Source: Variovorax paradoxus (GTDB lineage: Bacteria; Pseudomonadota; Gammaproteobacteria; Burkholderiales; Burkholderiaceae_C). From it: 64,000 bases of DNA. Location of the stretch: positions 6,283,501 through 6,347,500 of the forward strand of contig NZ_CP091716.1 in NCBI RefSeq assembly GCF_022009635.1, written 5' to 3'. This document shows, piece after piece, positions 17,930 through 26,121 of this stretch. The number at the start of each line of letters is the position of its first letter. The first letter of the stretch is position 1. Position numbers and translations under genes: made by a program. The notes under the pieces are model-generated. The model had not been told where the DNA came from. It searched no databases and saw only the letters and a program-made list of their open reading frames with translations.

Positions 17930-19275
17930 GCGCCCGGCTGGCACGACGGCCCTGGAAGCGCGCCGCCGCATGGCTGGTCTTCCTCGGGCCGTTGTTCTAT
18001 GCGACCTACGGCTTCGCCAACTGGTGGGCCACCACGCGGGCCCACGTGCCGTCGATGGCCTTCGACTGGGAGCGGCAGATACCGTTCTGGCCGTGGACGA
18101 TCTTCCCGTACTGGACGATCAACGCCTTCTACGCGCTGTCGCTCTTCCTCGCGCGCGGCAAGCACACGCTCGACCGGCATGCGCTGCGGCTGGTGACGGC
18201 CACGCTGGTCGCCTGCACCTGCTTCATCCTCTGGCCGCTCCACTTCAGCTTCGGGCAGCCGCCGGTCGATGGCGCTCCGGCCTTCCTCTTCAACGCGCTG
18301 CGCGGCTTCGACCAGCCCTTCAACCAGGCGCCGTCGCTGCATATCGCGCTGGCGGTGATCCTGTGGGACTGGTATCGGCAGTTCATCCGTCCGCTGTGGG
18401 CGCGGCTGGTGCTGCATGCGTGGGCCTTCGCCATCTGCGCGTCGGTGCTGACGACATGGCAGCACCACTTCATCGACATCCCGACCGGCGCGCTGCTCGG
18501 CCTGTTCTGCGTTTGGCTGTGGCCGCTGGAGCGCAAGGTGTCGATGCCGCGCGCATGGCGCTGTACGCGCGATCCGCAGCGCTGGAAGCTGGCGGGCTTC
18601 TACGCCGTGGGCGCGGCGCTGTTCCTGGCGGCCGCGCTCCACGGCGGCGGCATCGCGCTGTGGCTGGCGTGGCCGGCCGCGTCGCTCGCGCTGGTGGCGC
18701 TCAACTACGCGGGTTTCGGCGCGCGCGGCTTCCAGATGAACGCGCATGGCCGCATGGGCTGGGCCGCGCGCTGGCTGTTCGCGCCCTATCGCCTGGGCGC
18801 CGCCCTCAACGCCTGGCTCTGGACGCGCAAGCTGCCGGCGTCGGTCGAGGTGGTGCCCGGCCTGCGGCTCGGCCGCCGGCCGACGCACGCCGAATGGCTG
18901 GCCGCCGGCAAGCCCCGGTTGGTGAGCCTGTGCGCCGAGCTGCAATTGCCGCCCGGCGTGCCGCATGCGCGCTGCGTGCCGCTGCTCGACCTGACGGTGC
19001 CGCCCACCGTTCGCCTGCGGCGCGCGGCGGCCGTCATCGAAGGCCAGCGCGGGAGCGCGGACGGTGCCACAGTGTGGGTCTGCTGCGCGCTCGGCTTCTC
19101 GCGCAGCGCGGCCGCGGTGATCGCCTGGCTGGGCCGCTACGGCCGGGCCGGCGGCATCGCCCGGGCCGAGGACACGGTGCGCCGGGCACGGCCGCAGATC
19201 GTGCTGCGGGACGCCTGGCGCATGTCGCTGGAGCCGCTCACGCCCTTGCAGGAGGTGCCGCCCCATGACCGATGA
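17926..19275 (+). CDS. ynbD: PAP2 phosphatase-dual-specificity phosphatase fusion, YnbD-like
   Basis: A 449-residue membrane protein with two phosphatase modules. The N-terminal half is a multi-pass PAP2-like domain with NQAPSLHIALAV (PSxH motif, about residue 135) and TWQHHFIDIPTGALLG (H-x3-D). The Ser-Arg usually before that His is not intact. The C-terminal 130 residues are a dual-specificity/tyrosine phosphatase fold with the loop CALGFSRS (C-x5-R-S, about residue 387). It matches the YnbD layout. PAP2 enzymes (PgpB) and a DSP enzyme (PTPMT1) both dephosphorylate phosphatidylglycerophosphate, so a lipid-phosphate substrate is plausible. The start at 17926 overlaps ynbC by four bases. Confidence 0.85.
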   Translation: MSARLARRPWKRAAAWLVFLGPLFYATYGFANWWATTRAHVPSMAFDWERQIPFWPWTIFPYWTINAFYALSLFLARGKHTLDRHALRLVTATLVACTCFILWPLHFSFGQPPVDGAPAFLFNALRGFDQPFNQAPSLHIALAVILWDWYRQFIRPLWARLVLHAWAFAICASVLTTWQHHFIDIPTGALLGLFCVWLWPLERKVSMPRAWRCTRDPQRWKLAGFYAVGAALFLAAALHGGGIALWLAWPAASLALVALNYAGFGARGFQMNAHGRMGWAARWLFAPYRLGAALNAWLWTRKLPASVEVVPGLRLGRRPTHAEWLAAGKPRLVSLCAELQLPPGVPHARCVPLLDLTVPPTVRLRRAAAVIEGQRGSADGATVWVCCALGFSRSAAAVIAWLGRYGRAGGIARAEDTVRRARPQIVLRDAWRMSLEPLTPLQEVPPHDR

Positions 19276-19714
19276 CAACGACAGAACCACCTGCGCCGCG
19301 CTCGCGGCGCTGCTGCGCGCCATGACGGTGCTGGCCCTCTGGGGCTTCGCGCTCACCTGCATCTCGGCGCTGGTGCTGGCGCTCACGCTGCGTTCGCTCT
19401 CGACCACCTCGACCATGGGCTTCGGCGCGGTGGTGATCCTCGGCGCGCTGGAGCGCTACTTCGCGTTCCGGCTGCGCTTCGACGAGGCGCTGTTCGACGG
19501 CCTGGCGCGCAACACCGTCGCCTCGCTCGACGCGCTCGACCGCGCGCTCGCGTCCCTCGGACTGCGCGAGCCGCCGCCGTCCTCGCAGCACGCCGCCCGC
19601 CCGCTCGACGACCGCGTGGCCGGCACCCGCCAGCTCATGCAGCGCCATGCCATCGTGGTGGCCTGCCAGAGCGCCATGTTCCTCCTTGCCTTGATGACAC
19701 AGGACATCTCTTGA
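19265..19714 (+). CDS. Small membrane protein of the ynb-like operon
   Basis: A 149-residue protein that overlaps the upstream gene by 11 bases and the downstream gene by 4, so it is almost certainly co-translated. Two hydrophobic helices lie near residues 14-65 (MTVLALWGFALTCISALVLA; GFGAVVILGALERYF) and one near the C-terminus (HAIVVACQSAMFLLALM). The middle is soluble and Arg/Asp-rich. I do not recognise the family. The context suggests a membrane partner for the phosphatase or the acyltransferase. Confidence 0.75.
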   Translation: MTDDNDRTTCAALAALLRAMTVLALWGFALTCISALVLALTLRSLSTTSTMGFGAVVILGALERYFAFRLRFDEALFDGLARNTVASLDALDRALASLGLREPPPSSQHAARPLDDRVAGTRQLMQRHAIVVACQSAMFLLALMTQDIS

Positions 19715-20439
19715 CCGAAGCAGACGACAACAACAAGAACGACACGCCGCCGTCCGAAAGCACGGTGCTGCGGCGCGGGCTCGCCGTGGTGGCGGGCAAG
19801 CTCATCATCGGCGTGGCCGGCCTGCTGACCGGCGTGCGCGCCATCTGGTCGGGCACCAGCCCCAAGGCCGAGCAGACGCTGTACTTCGCCAACCACACCA
19901 GCCACGGCGACTTCGTGCTGCTCTGGGCGACGCTTCCGCCCGACCTTCGCGCGCTCACGCGGCCGGTGGCGGGGCAGGACTACTGGGAGGCCTCGAAGCT
20001 GCGCAACTTCATCGGCCGCGACGTGTTCAACGCGCTCATGATCCGGCGCGACGGCTCAGGCCAGGGCGGCAACCCGGTCGACCAGATGAAGAAGGCGCTG
20101 GAAGGCGGCGACTCGCTCATCATGTTCCCCGAAGGCACGCGCAACACCGGCGACGAGATCCTGCTGCCGCTCAAGAGCGGCCTCTTCCACCTGGCGCGCG
20201 CCTGCCCCAACGTGCGGCTGGTGCCGGTGTGGATCGAGAACCTGAAGCGCGTGCTGCCCAAGGGCGTGCTGCTGCCGATTCCGCTGGCCTGCACGGTGCG
20301 CTTCGGCACGCCCATCACGCTGGGCGAAGGCGAGGACAAGGTGTCGTTCCTGGCGCGGGCGCGCGCCGCCATGCTCGACATGCGCCCCGAATACGACCGC
20401 GTGCCCGAACAAGAAAAAACGAAGACGACGACGCCATGA
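19711..20439 (+). CDS. PlsC-type 1-acyl-sn-glycerol-3-phosphate acyltransferase
   Basis: A 242-residue acyltransferase with the catalytic NHTSHGD motif (N-H-x4-D) near residue 60 and the substrate motif FPEGTRN near 139. It has one N-terminal membrane segment (VVAGKLIIGVAGLLTGVRAI). It would acylate a lysophospholipid or glycerol-3-phosphate derivative at the inner membrane. The start is TTG, overlapping the upstream stop as TTGA, with AGGA about 7 bases before it. It sits between the small membrane protein and the CdsA-like gene, so its product probably feeds the CDP-activation step. Confidence 0.9.
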   Translation: MTEADDNNKNDTPPSESTVLRRGLAVVAGKLIIGVAGLLTGVRAIWSGTSPKAEQTLYFANHTSHGDFVLLWATLPPDLRALTRPVAGQDYWEASKLRNFIGRDVFNALMIRRDGSGQGGNPVDQMKKALEGGDSLIMFPEGTRNTGDEILLPLKSGLFHLARACPNVRLVPVWIENLKRVLPKGVLLPIPLACTVRFGTPITLGEGEDKVSFLARARAAMLDMRPEYDRVPEQEKTKTTTP

Positions 20440-21389
20440 ACATCTCCGCTTCCACCCAGACCACGCTGGAGCTGTTCGGCGGCGTCGCGGGCGTGCTGAT
20501 CCTGGCCTCGGCCATCGGCGCGCTGCTCAAGTGGCGCGTGGCGCACGGCCAGCCCAACTCGGTGATCGACAACCTCAACGCCCGCGTCAACGCGTGGTGG
20601 GTGATGGTGGCGGTGATCGGCATCGCCTTCGCCTTCGGCAAGGGCGGCGTGATCGTGCTGTTCTACCTGATCTCGTTCTATGCGCTGCGCGAGTTCATCA
20701 GCCTGGCCTACACCCGGCGCGGCGACCACGGCGCCATCGCGCTGGCCTTCTACCTCGCGCTGCCGGGGCAGTACTTCCTGATCTGGATCGACTGGTACGG
20801 GCTCTACGCCATCTACATCCCGGTCTATGCCTTCCTGCTGCTGCCCATTCTGGCGGCGGTGGGCGGCGACACGCAGCGCTTCCTGGAGCGCACCTCGAAG
20901 ATCCAATGGGGCCTGATGGTGTGCGTGTTCTGCATCAGCCACGTGCCCGCGCTGCTGACGCTGCAGATCCCCGGCTTCGAGGGCCGCAACCTGCTGCTGA
21001 TCGCCTTCCTCGTGATCGTGGTGCAGGGCAGCGACGTGCTGCAGTACGTGTGGGGCAAGCTCTTCGGCAAGCGCAAGGTGGCGCCCGAGCTGTCGCCTTC
21101 CAAAACCTGGGAAGGCCTGGTCGGCGGCGTGGCGAGCGCCACCGCGCTGGGCGCGGCGCTGTACTGGGCCACGCCCTTCAACCCGTGGCAGGCGGCGCTG
21201 ATGGCGTTGACCATCTGCCTCATGGGCTTCTTCGGCGGCCTGGTGATGTCGGCCATCAAGCGCGACCGCGGCGTGAAGGACTGGGGTTCGATGATCGAAG
21301 GCCACGGCGGCATGCTCGACCGGCTCGACTCGGTGATCTTCGCGGCGCCCATCTACTTCCACGCGCTGCGCTACTGGTGGGTGCCGTGA
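20436..21389 (+). CDS. ynbB: CdsA-family phosphatidate cytidylyltransferase, YnbB-like
   Basis: A 317-residue polytopic membrane enzyme that makes a CDP-activated lipid from a phosphatidate-like substrate and CTP. The CdsA signature is complete near residues 270-297 (SAIKRDRGVKDWG, then SMIEGHGGMLDRLD), preceded by SPSKTWEGLVGG. The start ATG at 20436 overlaps the plsC stop (ATGA). As a second CdsA-type enzyme in a dedicated operon it corresponds to E. coli YnbB. It would provide the activated donor for the YnbA-like transferase encoded at the start of the operon. Confidence 0.9.
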   Translation: MNISASTQTTLELFGGVAGVLILASAIGALLKWRVAHGQPNSVIDNLNARVNAWWVMVAVIGIAFAFGKGGVIVLFYLISFYALREFISLAYTRRGDHGAIALAFYLALPGQYFLIWIDWYGLYAIYIPVYAFLLLPILAAVGGDTQRFLERTSKIQWGLMVCVFCISHVPALLTLQIPGFEGRNLLLIAFLVIVVQGSDVLQYVWGKLFGKRKVAPELSPSKTWEGLVGGVASATALGAALYWATPFNPWQAALMALTICLMGFFGGLVMSAIKRDRGVKDWGSMIEGHGGMLDRLDSVIFAAPIYFHALRYWWVP

Positions 21390-21988
21390 GCAAGGCGGCC
21401 AAAGACGCGGAGCGCGTCGCGCACGACATGCCCGTCGAGTGCGCCGACGCGGCCTCGTGGGCGCGCTGGCTCGAGCGCCACCATGGCAACGCCGCCGGCG
21501 TGTGGCTGCGCATCGCAAAAAAAGACAGCGGCATCGCCTCCATCGACCACCCGGCCGCGCTGGAAGAAGCGCTGTGCTGGGGCTGGATCGACGGCCAGCG
21601 CAAGAGCGACGACGCGCAATACTTCCTGCAGCGCTTCACGCCGCGCACCAAGCGCAGCACCTGGTCGCAGATCAACCGCGCCAAGGTGCTGAAGCTCATC
21701 GAGGAAGGCCGCATGCAGCCGGCCGGCCATGCCGAGATCGAACGCGCGAAGGCCGACGGCCGCTGGGACGCGGCCTACGAGGGCGTCGCCGCGGCCACCG
21801 TGCCGCCCGACCTGCAGGCCGCGCTGGACGCCAACAAGAAGGCCGCGAAGTTCTTCGCCACGCTCGACTCGCGCAACCGCTTCGCCGTGCTGTTCCGCAC
21901 CCAGGGCGCGAAGAAGCCCGAGACCCGCGCGCGCCGCATCGCGCAGTTCGTCGAGATGCTGGCCAAGGGCGAGAAGATCCACCCCTGA
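21386..21988 (+). CDS. YdeI/OmpD-associated family protein
   Basis: A 200-residue soluble protein of the YdeI family (annotated as bacteriocin-protection or OmpD-associated). Features seen are SWARWLERHHGNAAGVWLRI, EEALCWGWIDGQRKSDD, FTPRTKRSTWSQINRAKV and a C-terminal NRFAVLFRTQGAKKPETRAR region. The GTG at 21386 overlaps the ynbB-like stop (GTGA) and is preferred; an ATG at 21428 would give 186 residues. The biochemical role of the family is not established. It probably belongs to the lipid operon by translational coupling. Confidence 0.82.
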   Translation: MSKAAKDAERVAHDMPVECADAASWARWLERHHGNAAGVWLRIAKKDSGIASIDHPAALEEALCWGWIDGQRKSDDAQYFLQRFTPRTKRSTWSQINRAKVLKLIEEGRMQPAGHAEIERAKADGRWDAAYEGVAAATVPPDLQAALDANKKAAKFFATLDSRNRFAVLFRTQGAKKPETRARRIAQFVEMLAKGEKIHP

Positions 21989-21997
21989 GCGTCCGGC

Positions 21998-22750
21998 TCA
22001 GGTGCCCGCGGCAATGCGGGCCAGCCGCTCGGCGTTAACGATGCGGATGCGCTTGTAGCGCATGTCGATGGCGCCTTCTTCCACCAGGCGTCCCAGTTCC
22101 TTGTTGATGGTCTGGCGCGAGAGCCCGAGCATGGAGGCCAGGTCGTTCTGCGACAGGCGCAGCAGCGGGCCGGCGTCGTCTTCCGCCGCCGCCTGCCCCG
22201 GACCCTGCCCGCTGTAGAAGTGGACCAGGCTCATCAGCGTGGCCGCCACGCGGCCGTGGATCGAGTTGAGCATCTGGTTCTGCAGCAGCACGATGCTCAG
22301 CCGCTGGCGCTGCAGGCCCAGCTTGGCCACGTCGCGCCACAGCACCGGCTCGGCGTCGAGCACCGCGATCACCGCATCGCTGGGCAAGTGGACGATCACC
22401 GAGTCTTCGTGCGCGTGGTAGTCGTAGGGCAGCGGCACGTCTTCCAGCAGGCGCACCAGCGGCGCCACCTGGCCGGGGCCCAGCAGCGCGTTGACGTACT
22501 TGCGGCCGTTGCTGCTCATGCTGCTGATCTCGAGGCAGCCGGACACCACCACCAGCAGCTCGCGCCGGTGGCGGTCGTGCGCCAGCACCTGCGTGCGCCG
22601 GCTGTAGCGCTCCATGCGCGCCGACTTCATGAGCTCCGCGCGGCGCGCGTCGGGCCAGCGCGAGAACAGTTCGTTCCAGCGCAGCGCGCGTTCCAGGAGC
22701 GCGGCGCTCTCCTCTGCGTTGCGGGGGGTGGAAGGGGTCGATCGGGTCAG
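21998..22750 (-). CDS. Crp/Fnr-family regulator with probable CTG start
   Basis: A cyclic-nucleotide-binding-fold regulator with a C-terminal winged helix (LSQNDLASMLGLSRQTINKE). The first ATG, at 22630, would give 210 residues and cut off the start of the sensor domain. The upstream frame still reads family-like residues (LRWNELFSRWPDARRAEL) back to a stop, with no ATG, GTG or TTG. A CTG at 22750 has AGGGAG 6 bases upstream and gives 250 residues, the normal length, so it is chosen. No FNR-type Cys cluster is seen. It diverges from the porin gene, and a perfect palindrome lies in between. It probably controls the 22.9-32.2 kb unit. Confidence 0.82.
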   Translation of the reverse strand: MTRSTPSTPRNAEESAALLERALRWNELFSRWPDARRAELMKSARMERYSRRTQVLAHDRHRRELLVVVSGCLEISSMSSNGRKYVNALLGPGQVAPLVRLLEDVPLPYDYHAHEDSVIVHLPSDAVIAVLDAEPVLWRDVAKLGLQRQRLSIVLLQNQMLNSIHGRVAATLMSLVHFYSGQGPGQAAAEDDAGPLLRLSQNDLASMLGLSRQTINKELGRLVEEGAIDMRYKRIRIVNAERLARIAAGT

Positions 22751-22776
22751 CGGGTTCTCCCTGCCGTGATGTTCAT

Positions 22777-22802
22777 GAATCTGTCAAAGCGTTGACAGAT
22801 TC
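22777..22802. promoter_or_regulatory. Perfect 26-bp palindromic operator
   Basis: GAATCTGTCAA-AGCG-TTGACAGATTC, with 11-base arms and no mismatch. It lies between the Crp/Fnr-type gene and the porin gene. The half-site TGTCAA around a 4-base centre has the geometry of Crp/Fnr-family sites. The right arm contains TTGACA, a consensus -35 box for the porin side, so binding could block or recruit polymerase. Confidence 0.75.
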
Positions 22803-22821
22803 GGGAGGCTGTCGTTTCTAT
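22792..22821 (+). promoter_or_regulatory. Predicted promoter of the porin unit
   Basis: A consensus -35 TTGACA (22792-22797) lies inside the right arm of the palindrome. The best -10 candidates at 17-18 base spacing are weak (TTTCTA or TTCTAT, 22815-22821), as expected for a regulated promoter. It would give a leader of roughly 75 bases before the porin ATG. Confidence 0.45.
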
Positions 22822-22903
22822 CGTAAGCACCGGACATCGACAAGCACACAAGCGGCACCGGCATGCAAGCGCATGCGGCAAGCCTCACCGGAGACAACAA
22901 CAC

Positions 22904-23968
22904 ATGAAGAAGACAGTCGCCGCCGGCCTCGTGCTGGCGGCCTACTCCTCGCTCACGCCGGCGCAGAGCAGCGTGACCATCTACGGCACGGTCGACCTGT
23001 ACATGGCCTTCGCCAAGTCGGGCATCACCTCGTCGAAGCGGCTCGAGGACGGCGGCCAGACCGCCTCGCGCCTGGGCTTTCGCGGCACCGAAGACCTCGG
23101 CGGCGGGCTCAGCGCGCATTTCACGCTGGAAAGCGGCTTCGCGCCCGACACCGGCAACGGCACCCTGCCCGGGCCCGCCATGTCGTTCAGCCGGCAGTCC
23201 TTCGTCGGCCTTTCCGGGCCGTGGGGGCAGATCGACGCGGGCCGCATGTACACGCCGATGTTCTACACGCTGTTCAAGGCCGACCCGTACGGCGTGAACT
23301 CGGTGTTCTCTCCGATCAACCTGGTGGCCGCCACCGACGCGCAGCCGGGGCTCACGCCCTTCGCGGCCCGCGCCAGCAACATGATTCGCTACCGCACGCC
23401 GGCCAGCAGCGACTTCTTCGCGGACATCGCCTACGCGCCGGGCGAATCGAGCGCGCCCAGCCACCAGAGCGGCAACTTCTACGGCGGCAGCCTGGGCTGG
23501 TCGCGCAAGCCCTACTACATCGCCTATGCGTTCCAGCGCGCGCGCTCCGGCTCGGCGTCCGCGCCCGTGGCCGACCCGGCCGCCACCACCTACCAGGCGC
23601 TGAGCGGCGCCTACGAGTTGCCGGACATCGGGCTGCAGTTCTATGGCAACTACGTGCGCAACAGCTCCAACCTGCCGCGCGTGCCGACGGCGAAGCTGGC
23701 GAGCCTGGGCGTCACCTACAACGTGACGCCCGTCTCGAACCTCATGTTCGAGGCCATGCAGCGCAAGGTGGACGACACCGGCCGCTCGCAGCTGGCCTGG
23801 ACGCTGGGCTACGACTACTACCTGAGCAAGCGCACGGTGCTCTACGCGCGCTGGCTTCGCCTGCTCAACCGCAACGGCGCATCGGCCTCGCTCGCGACCA
23901 TCGCGGTCGCGACCGACAGCGGCAACGGCGTGCGCGTGCTCGCCACCGGCATCCGCCACAACTTCTGA
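22904..23968 (+). CDS. Gram-negative porin (trimeric, OmpC/Omp32-like)
   Basis: A 354-residue outer-membrane porin. It has a signal peptide (MKKTVAAGLVLAAYSSLTPAQS) and then the betaproteobacterial porin start SSVTIYGTVDLYMAF. The segments SRLGFRGTEDLGGGLSAHF and FSRQSFVGLSGPWGQIDAGR follow, and the protein ends in a C-terminal Phe (IRHNF), the usual BAM signal. GGAG lies about 13 bases before the ATG. It is the first gene of a seven-gene unit and probably admits the substrate handled by that unit. Confidence 0.92.
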   Translation: MKKTVAAGLVLAAYSSLTPAQSSVTIYGTVDLYMAFAKSGITSSKRLEDGGQTASRLGFRGTEDLGGGLSAHFTLESGFAPDTGNGTLPGPAMSFSRQSFVGLSGPWGQIDAGRMYTPMFYTLFKADPYGVNSVFSPINLVAATDAQPGLTPFAARASNMIRYRTPASSDFFADIAYAPGESSAPSHQSGNFYGGSLGWSRKPYYIAYAFQRARSGSASAPVADPAATTYQALSGAYELPDIGLQFYGNYVRNSSNLPRVPTAKLASLGVTYNVTPVSNLMFEAMQRKVDDTGRSQLAWTLGYDYYLSKRTVLYARWLRLLNRNGASASLATIAVATDSGNGVRVLATGIRHNF

Positions 23969-23987
23969 AACCTCTACGCCACACTCC

Positions 23988-26099
23988 ATGGATTTCTTCA
24001 GTTCCCAGGCCGAGTCGCTCTCGGCCCTGTTCGCGCCGCGCGCCATCGCGGTGGTCGGCGCCTCTTCCAACCCGCAGAAGATCGGCGGCATTCCGGTCGA
24101 CTACCAGCGCCGCTTCGGCTTCGACGGCGCGCTCTACCCGGTCAACCCCAACGCCGACCGCATCCAGGAGCTGCAGGCATGGCCCAGCCTGCGCGCCATC
24201 GGCCAGCCGGTGGACCTGGCCATCCTCGCCGTGCCTGCCGCCCTGGTCGACAGCGCACTCGACGATGCCATCGCCGCGAAGGTGAAGGGCGTGGTGCTGT
24301 TCTCGTCGGGTTTCGCAGAAATCGGCGCCGAGGGCACGGCCGCGCAGGCACGGCTGGGCGACAAGGCGCGCGCGGCCGGCGTGCGGCTCATCGGGCCCAA
24401 CTGCCTGGGCTTCATGAACATCGCGCGCAACGTCTACGCAACCTTCTCGCCCGCGCCCGGCGTGGGCCGCGTGACGGCGGGGCGCATCGGGCTGGTGAGC
24501 CAGTCGGGCGCGTTCGGCGCGTATGCGTACTCGATGGCGCGGGCGCGCGGCGTGGGCCTGTCGCTGTGGGCCACCACCGGCAACGAGGCCGACGTGCAGT
24601 TCGCCGACTGCCTGGCCTGGCTCGCGCAGGACCCGGCCACCGACGTGATCATGGGCTACATGGAAGGCTGCCGCGACGGCCCCCGCCTGCGCGCGGCGCT
24701 GGCCCTCGCGCAGGCGAACGGCAAGCCGGTGGTGATGGTCAAGGTCGGCAGCACGGCGCTGGGCGCGCAGGCCGCCGCCTCGCACACCGCCGCGCTGGCG
24801 GGCGACGACGCGGTGTACGACGCGGTGTTCCGCCAATACGGGGTGCTGCGCGCGCGCAACCTCACCGAGTTCTTCGACCTGGCGCACAGCGCGGCCGTGG
24901 CCGGCAGGCCACGCGACCGCTCGATCGGCCTGTTCACGCTCTCGGGCGGCGTGGGCGCGCTGATGGCCGACGAGGCCTCGGCGCAGGGCCTGGACGTACA
25001 GCCGCTCAGCGATGCAGCGCAGGACACGCTGCGCGGCTGGGTGCCCTTCGCCGCGCCGCGCAACCCGGTCGACATCACCGGGCAGGTGACCAACGACATG
25101 AGCCTGCTGGAGCGCAGCGCGCGCGTGATGCTCGACGACCGCGGCTTCGCGTCGTGGATGGGCTTCCTGGCGGCCGCGGGCGCGTCGGATGCGTTCTGGC
25201 CGGTGCTGCGCGAGCTGGTGGGCTCGCTGCGCAAGGCCTACCCCGACACGCTGCTCGCCATCAGCACGCTGCTGGCGCCCGAGCGCCGCGCCGAGCTGGA
25301 AGCGATGCGCTGCCTGGTGTTCGCCGATCCGTCGGACGGCATCCGCACGATTGCCGCGCTGGCCGGGTTGAAGACCGGCGCGGCGCGCTCGGCGGATTCG
25401 ACGCCCCCATCGAATCCGCTGAAGCTCGCGCCCGGCACCATGTCCGAGCCCGACGCGCTGTCGCTGCTCGCCGAAGCCGGCGTGCCCGTGGTCGAGCACC
25501 GCGTGGTGCGCAGCGCCGACGAGGCGGCAGCCGCCGCCGAAGCCATCGGCGACGCGGTGGTGGTGAAGATCGTGAGCGCGGACATTCCGCACAAGTCGGA
25601 TGTCGGCGGCGTGGCGCTCGGCCTGCGCGGCGCGGCGCAGGCGCGCGCGGCCTTCGAGCGCACGCGCGACCACGCGCTCACCGCGCGGCCCGATGCGCGG
25701 CTCGATGGCGCGCTGGTGGCGCGCATGCTGGGCGGCGGCGTCGAATGCATCGCGGGCGTGCACCGCGACCCGGTGTTCGGCCCGGTGCTGATGTTCGGCC
25801 TGGGCGGCATCCACGTCGAGACGCTGCGCGACGTGTCGCTGCGCGCGCTGCCGATCGCGCGCGACGACGCGCTGGCCATGGTGCGCGAACTGCGCGCCTT
25901 CGCGATTCTCGACGGCGCGCGCGGCCGTGCGCCGGTCGACCTCGAATCGATCGCCGATGCGCTGTGCGCGCTGGCCGGCTTCGCGCTGCGCGCCGGTGAC
26001 TCGCTGGACAGCGCCGAGATCAACCCGCTGATCGCGCGGCCGCTGGCCGACGGCGGCTGCGTGGCGGTCGATGCATTGGTCGTCGGACGTGGCGAATGA
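23988..26099 (+). CDS. ADP-forming acyl-CoA synthetase (NDP-forming, acetate--CoA ligase family)
   Basis: A 703-residue single-chain enzyme with a CoA-binding domain (FAPRAIAVVGASSNPQKIGG) and succinyl-CoA ligase-like domains (GPNCLGFMNI, GLVSQSGAFG). The probable phosphohistidine is in AASHTAALAGDD, and a C-terminal ATP-grasp domain carries VVVKIVSADIPHKSDVGGV and LGGIHVETLRD. Enzymes of this type form an acyl-CoA from a free acid with ATP to ADP plus phosphate. Members include acetate, pimelate and aryl-acid ligases, so the substrate cannot be assigned. It starts 19 bases after the porin stop. Confidence 0.9.
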   Translation: MDFFSSQAESLSALFAPRAIAVVGASSNPQKIGGIPVDYQRRFGFDGALYPVNPNADRIQELQAWPSLRAIGQPVDLAILAVPAALVDSALDDAIAAKVKGVVLFSSGFAEIGAEGTAAQARLGDKARAAGVRLIGPNCLGFMNIARNVYATFSPAPGVGRVTAGRIGLVSQSGAFGAYAYSMARARGVGLSLWATTGNEADVQFADCLAWLAQDPATDVIMGYMEGCRDGPRLRAALALAQANGKPVVMVKVGSTALGAQAAASHTAALAGDDAVYDAVFRQYGVLRARNLTEFFDLAHSAAVAGRPRDRSIGLFTLSGGVGALMADEASAQGLDVQPLSDAAQDTLRGWVPFAAPRNPVDITGQVTNDMSLLERSARVMLDDRGFASWMGFLAAAGASDAFWPVLRELVGSLRKAYPDTLLAISTLLAPERRAELEAMRCLVFADPSDGIRTIAALAGLKTGAARSADSTPPSNPLKLAPGTMSEPDALSLLAEAGVPVVEHRVVRSADEAAAAAEAIGDAVVVKIVSADIPHKSDVGGVALGLRGAAQARAAFERTRDHALTARPDARLDGALVARMLGGGVECIAGVHRDPVFGPVLMFGLGGIHVETLRDVSLRALPIARDDALAMVRELRAFAILDGARGRAPVDLESIADALCALAGFALRAGDSLDSAEINPLIARPLADGGCVAVDALVVGRGE

Positions 26100-26121
26100 A
26101 CAAGCACTGGAGACAGATCGC

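Noticed and set aside
22792..24091. Open frames on both strands across the porin gene
   Set aside because: The porin frame has a signal peptide, family motifs and a C-terminal Phe; the others are low-complexity shadows.
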